A stretch of 33,785 nucleotides of DNA. It comes from an uncultured bacterium (GTDB lineage: Bacteria > Actinomycetota > Coriobacteriia > Coriobacteriales > Coriobacteriaceae). The stretch is from NCBI GenBank assembly GCA_905215815.1, contig CAJMRN010000011.1, positions 1-33,785 on the forward strand, written 5' to 3'. Position numbers and translations under genes: made by a program. The notes under the pieces were generated by a model, which saw nothing but the letters and a program-made list of their open reading frames with translations, was not told the DNA's origin and did not search any database. Positions 31,405 to 33,785 of the stretch are shown here, piece by piece (within the stretch, counting starts at the first letter, position 1; each line of letters opens with the position of its first letter).

Positions 31405-33333
31405 ATGTTCACCCCGCTTATTACTCATAATTCGGATGGTGCCGCGCTGGCGGCGCCCGTCAATGCCGCACGCTGCAACGGCGCTGTGTACAAGCCACGC
31501 ACGATCGACGACCTGCGCATTAAGGACGATCGCCTGCGCGCCGCCATCGAGGGCACGGGGCACCTGCTGTTTGACGGCGGCATGGGCACCATGTTGCAGG
31601 CTGCCGGCATGAAGGCCGGCGCCCTGCCCGAGCTGCTCAACTTTGAGGAGCCCGAGGTTATCACCGATATCCAGCGTCAGTATGTCGAGGCCGGCTGCGA
31701 CGTGATCACCGCCAACACCTTTGGCGCCAACGCCCACAAGCTCGACGGCGCCGCCACCGTGGCAGATGTCTTTGCCGCCGCTGTCGCCTGCGCCCGCGAG
31801 GCCGGCGCCCGCTACGTCGCCGGCGATATCGGCCCCATCGGCGCGCTGCTTCGCCCCTTGGGCACCCTGAGCTTCGACGAGGCCTATGACCTCTTTGCCG
31901 AGGAGGTGCGCGCCGGCGTCGACGCGGGCGTGGACCTCTTTATTATCGAGACCATGACCGACCTTGCCGAGATCAAGGCGGCCGTCCTCGCCTGCCGCGA
32001 GAACTCCGACCTGCCCGTCTTTGCCACCATGACCTTTGAGGAAGACGGTCGCACCTTCTTGGGAACGAGCCCCGAGGTCGCCGCCATCACGCTCGACGCC
32101 ATCGGCGCCGACGTTTTGGGTATCAACTGCAGCCAGGGCCCGGCCGAGCTCCAAGGGCTCGCCGCACGTATGCTCACCGTTACCGACAAGCCCGTTATGG
32201 TGCAGGCTAACGCGGGACTGCCCCGCGTGGACGACGACGGCAATACCGTCTTTGATATCCAGGCCCCCGAATACGCCGAGGCCGTCGCCGGCATGATCGA
32301 GGACGGCGTGAGCGTTGTGGGCGGCTGCTGTGGAACCACGCCGGCGCATATGGCGGCCTTGCGCACGCTTATCGACAACCACACGCCCAGCCCGCGCCGC
32401 CGCAAGCCCAGCATGTCGGTCACGAGCGCCCAGACGGTCGTGGACCTTCCCTGTGACGGCCACAAAATCGCCGTCATCGGCGAGCGCATCAATCCCACGG
32501 GCAAGAAGGAACTGACCCGCCAGCTGCAGGCCGGGCAGTTCGATGAAGCCTTCCGCCTGGCCGATGAGCAGCTGCAGGCCGGGGCCCGCATCCTTGATGT
32601 GAACGTGGGTGCCTCTCTGGTGGACGAGACCGTGCTCCTGCCCGATCTGGTGCAGCGTCTGGTCTCTCGGGTGGACGTGCCCCTGTCGCTGGATTCTTCC
32701 AATGCCCAGGCCATCGCCCGTGCCTTGCCCTACTGTCCGGGCTCCTTCCTTGTCAATTCCATCAGCGGCGAAGCCGGGCGCATGGAGCTGCTGGGGCCGA
32801 TCTGCCGCGATTTCGGCGCGCCCTTCATCCTGCTTCCCCTGCAGGGGACGAAGCTGCCCGTCCGGGCCTCCGAGCGTATCGCCATCGTGGAAAAGCTGCT
32901 GGAGCAGGCCGACGCCCTGGGCATCCCCCGCCGTCTGGTGATGGTGGACATCCTGGCCCTGTCGGTGTCCTCCAAGCCTGAAGGCGCCCTGCAATGCCTT
33001 GAGATGGTCCGCTGGTGCCGCAGCCAAGGCCTGGCGACCACACTGGGCCTTTCCAACGTTTCCTTCGGCCTGCCGGCCCGCGACCTGCTCAATGCCACCT
33101 TCATGGCCATGTGCGCGGGCGCTGGTCTGTCCTCCTGTATCGCCAATCCTTCCGCTCCCCGTCTGCATGAGGCCTGCGATGCCGTGGCCGTGCTGCAGGG
33201 GAGCGACAGCAACGCCGGTTCGTTCATCGCCTCCTATGCTGGCTGGAAGGCCAGCGGCGGTGTGGTCAGGGCCGGCAAGGGCCCGGGGGCCGCTGCCGAA
33301 ACCCTGGGGGATGCCGTTCTTTTCGGCGAGTGA
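31405..33333 (+). CDS. metH: MetH-like protein, probably a chimeric reading frame
   Basis: MetH transfers methyl groups from methyl-THF through cobalamin to homocysteine. Residues about 35-330 form the homocysteine domain with zinc cysteines in INCSQGP and GGCCGTTP. Residues about 350-630 form the pterin-binding domain (GERINPTGKK, ILDVNVGASLVDE, LDSSNAQAIARALPY). The cobalamin domain expected next is missing; the frame stops at 33333, right where foreign sequence begins. AGGAG precedes the ATG at 31405. From about 32512 the style shifts (leucines nearly all CTG), and the protein reads like Desulfovibrionaceae MetH. The first two thirds match the local genome. I therefore trust 31405 to about 32475 as the native gene and treat the rest as a probable joining error. 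Confidence 0.75.
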   Translation: MFTPLITHNSDGAALAAPVNAARCNGAVYKPRTIDDLRIKDDRLRAAIEGTGHLLFDGGMGTMLQAAGMKAGALPELLNFEEPEVITDIQRQYVEAGCDVITANTFGANAHKLDGAATVADVFAAAVACAREAGARYVAGDIGPIGALLRPLGTLSFDEAYDLFAEEVRAGVDAGVDLFIIETMTDLAEIKAAVLACRENSDLPVFATMTFEEDGRTFLGTSPEVAAITLDAIGADVLGINCSQGPAELQGLAARMLTVTDKPVMVQANAGLPRVDDDGNTVFDIQAPEYAEAVAGMIEDGVSVVGGCCGTTPAHMAALRTLIDNHTPSPRRRKPSMSVTSAQTVVDLPCDGHKIAVIGERINPTGKKELTRQLQAGQFDEAFRLADEQLQAGARILDVNVGASLVDETVLLPDLVQRLVSRVDVPLSLDSSNAQAIARALPYCPGSFLVNSISGEAGRMELLGPICRDFGAPFILLPLQGTKLPVRASERIAIVEKLLEQADALGIPRRLVMVDILALSVSSKPEGALQCLEMVRWCRSQGLATTLGLSNVSFGLPARDLLNATFMAMCAGAGLSSCIANPSAPRLHEACDAVAVLQGSDSNAGSFIASYAGWKASGGVVRAGKGPGAAAETLGDAVLFGE

Positions 33334-33621
33334 AATTTTGGAATTTAAAATCGCATCAAGATTGACATTCCCCGAATCGCAGAGCTGGTTGACCTGATCG
33401 AGATCATTTTCGAGCAGCCCGAGATATTCCTGCAGCTTATCATACTGTCCCATCTCAACATATGCCTTCATTGACTGCAGATGATTGTGGTAATCATGGC
33501 GCCAGCCGCGCATTGTCAGATAGATATTCTGCACCTCCTCGACCTGGCGGGCGAGAAGCTGGTTCTGGTATTCGATATTTTTGCGTTCCAGATAATGGGA
33601 TAAAAAAGGAATGTGTGCCAT
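33307..33621 (-). CDS. Truncated sensor histidine kinase (Agr/GHKL type)
   Basis: The frame opens MAHIPFLSHYLERKNIEYQN and contains the phosphoacceptor motif RGWRHDYHNHLQ with His42. The dimerisation helix continues to NLDAILNSKISLAEKNGI. Such kinases are phosphorylated on the His and pass it to a LytTR regulator, whose gene end lies just upstream on the same strand. The ATP-binding domain is absent: after about 105 codons the frame enters antisense metH sequence, where the long continuation is meaningless. AGGTGA precedes the ATG. Sequence here is low GC, unlike the rest of the window, so this piece probably came from a different bacterium. Confidence 0.75.
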
Positions 33622-33672
33622 GAAACATCACCTCGGTTCGTTCGGAATTGGAAATTAAAAAATGCAAAACCT

Positions 33673-33785
33673 TTAAAACGCATTCGGCCGGTAAAACTGC
33701 AGGAATGCCTGGTTGAGTGATGCATAGCATCCGCGGCTGACCGGAATTTTTGTTCCGTCCGACAAGAGACATTCCGTCCGCGTGA
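33673..33785 (-). CDS. LytTR response regulator, C-terminal end (partial)
   Basis: The window cuts this gene. The visible 36 codons end ASLNQAFLQFYRPNAF and contain LLSDGTKIPVSRGCY, the last strands and helix of a LytTR DNA-binding domain. The normal partner, a sensor kinase, follows 51 bases later on the same strand. The upstream CheY-like receiver domain lies outside the window. Confidence 0.72.
   Translation of the reverse strand, partial: TRTECLLSDGTKIPVSRGCYASLNQAFLQFYRPNAF

Noticed and set aside
30508..33621. A 1037-residue open frame on the minus strand
   Set aside because: Only the first ~105 codons are a real kinase start. The rest is the antisense of metH and the activation gene, Gly/Ala/His-rich shadow sequence, and it crosses the suspected joins.

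Overview
The window is about 60% GC bacterial DNA that reads as a gut Coriobacteriia genome, most likely Collinsella. This is inferred from gene content: a fused MurT-GatD enzyme, type III glutamine synthetase, Collinsella-like fermentative dehydrogenases, no outer-membrane genes and strong AGGAGG-type ribosome sites. The last ~1.3 kb does not fit this genome. It looks like two foreign pieces joined on, so it should be treated as a probable assembly chimera until shown otherwise.

Layout. 92-5450: a minus-strand type III restriction-modification operon. Its order is a 55-residue ribbon-helix-helix regulator, then mod, then res. Four tandem 8-bp operator-like repeats lie over its promoter, and a G9 run sits near the start of mod. 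5803-8731: guaA (GMP synthetase) diverging from a type I asparaginase. 8754-10919: a small XRE regulator and a divergent unknown protein sharing a perfect 24-bp palindrome, then a DUF1648-like membrane protein coupled to ychF. 11047-16453: an alpha-glucoside module, with malP (PTS EIICB) and malA (GH4 6-phospho-alpha-glucosidase) on the minus strand, diverging from a zinc alcohol dehydrogenase and a GntR/UTRA repressor. Three matching operator half-palindromes lie between them. 16473-20767: a four-cluster ferredoxin-like protein, a decayed glycerol dehydrogenase copy, an intact glycerol dehydrogenase family gene and an iron alcohol dehydrogenase. 21279-25621: two translationally coupled helical-repeat paralogues and a single-chain MurT-GatD (lipid II isoglutaminyl synthase). 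25685-26239: an 80-bp-period palindromic repeat, tRNA-Glu(UUC), and debris carrying a second copy of the tRNA 3' end. 26276-29308: an EFR1-like flavodoxin-ferredoxin and type III glutamine synthetase. 29735-33333: metF, a free-standing MetH reactivation protein, and a metH-like frame.

How the genes work together. The mal module imports and splits phosphorylated alpha-glucosides under one repressor. The dehydrogenases probably re-oxidise NADH in fermentation. metF, the activation protein and metH make methyl-folate, rescue oxidised cobalamin and methylate homocysteine. The TPR pair with MurT-GatD suggests a conserved cell-wall amidation unit with unassigned partner proteins.

Right end. The metH frame changes character at a conserved motif around 32476-32511. 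At 33306-33330 it runs into a truncated sensor kinase and a LytTR response regulator that look Firmicutes-like. Each join lies in sequence that fits the genes on both sides.
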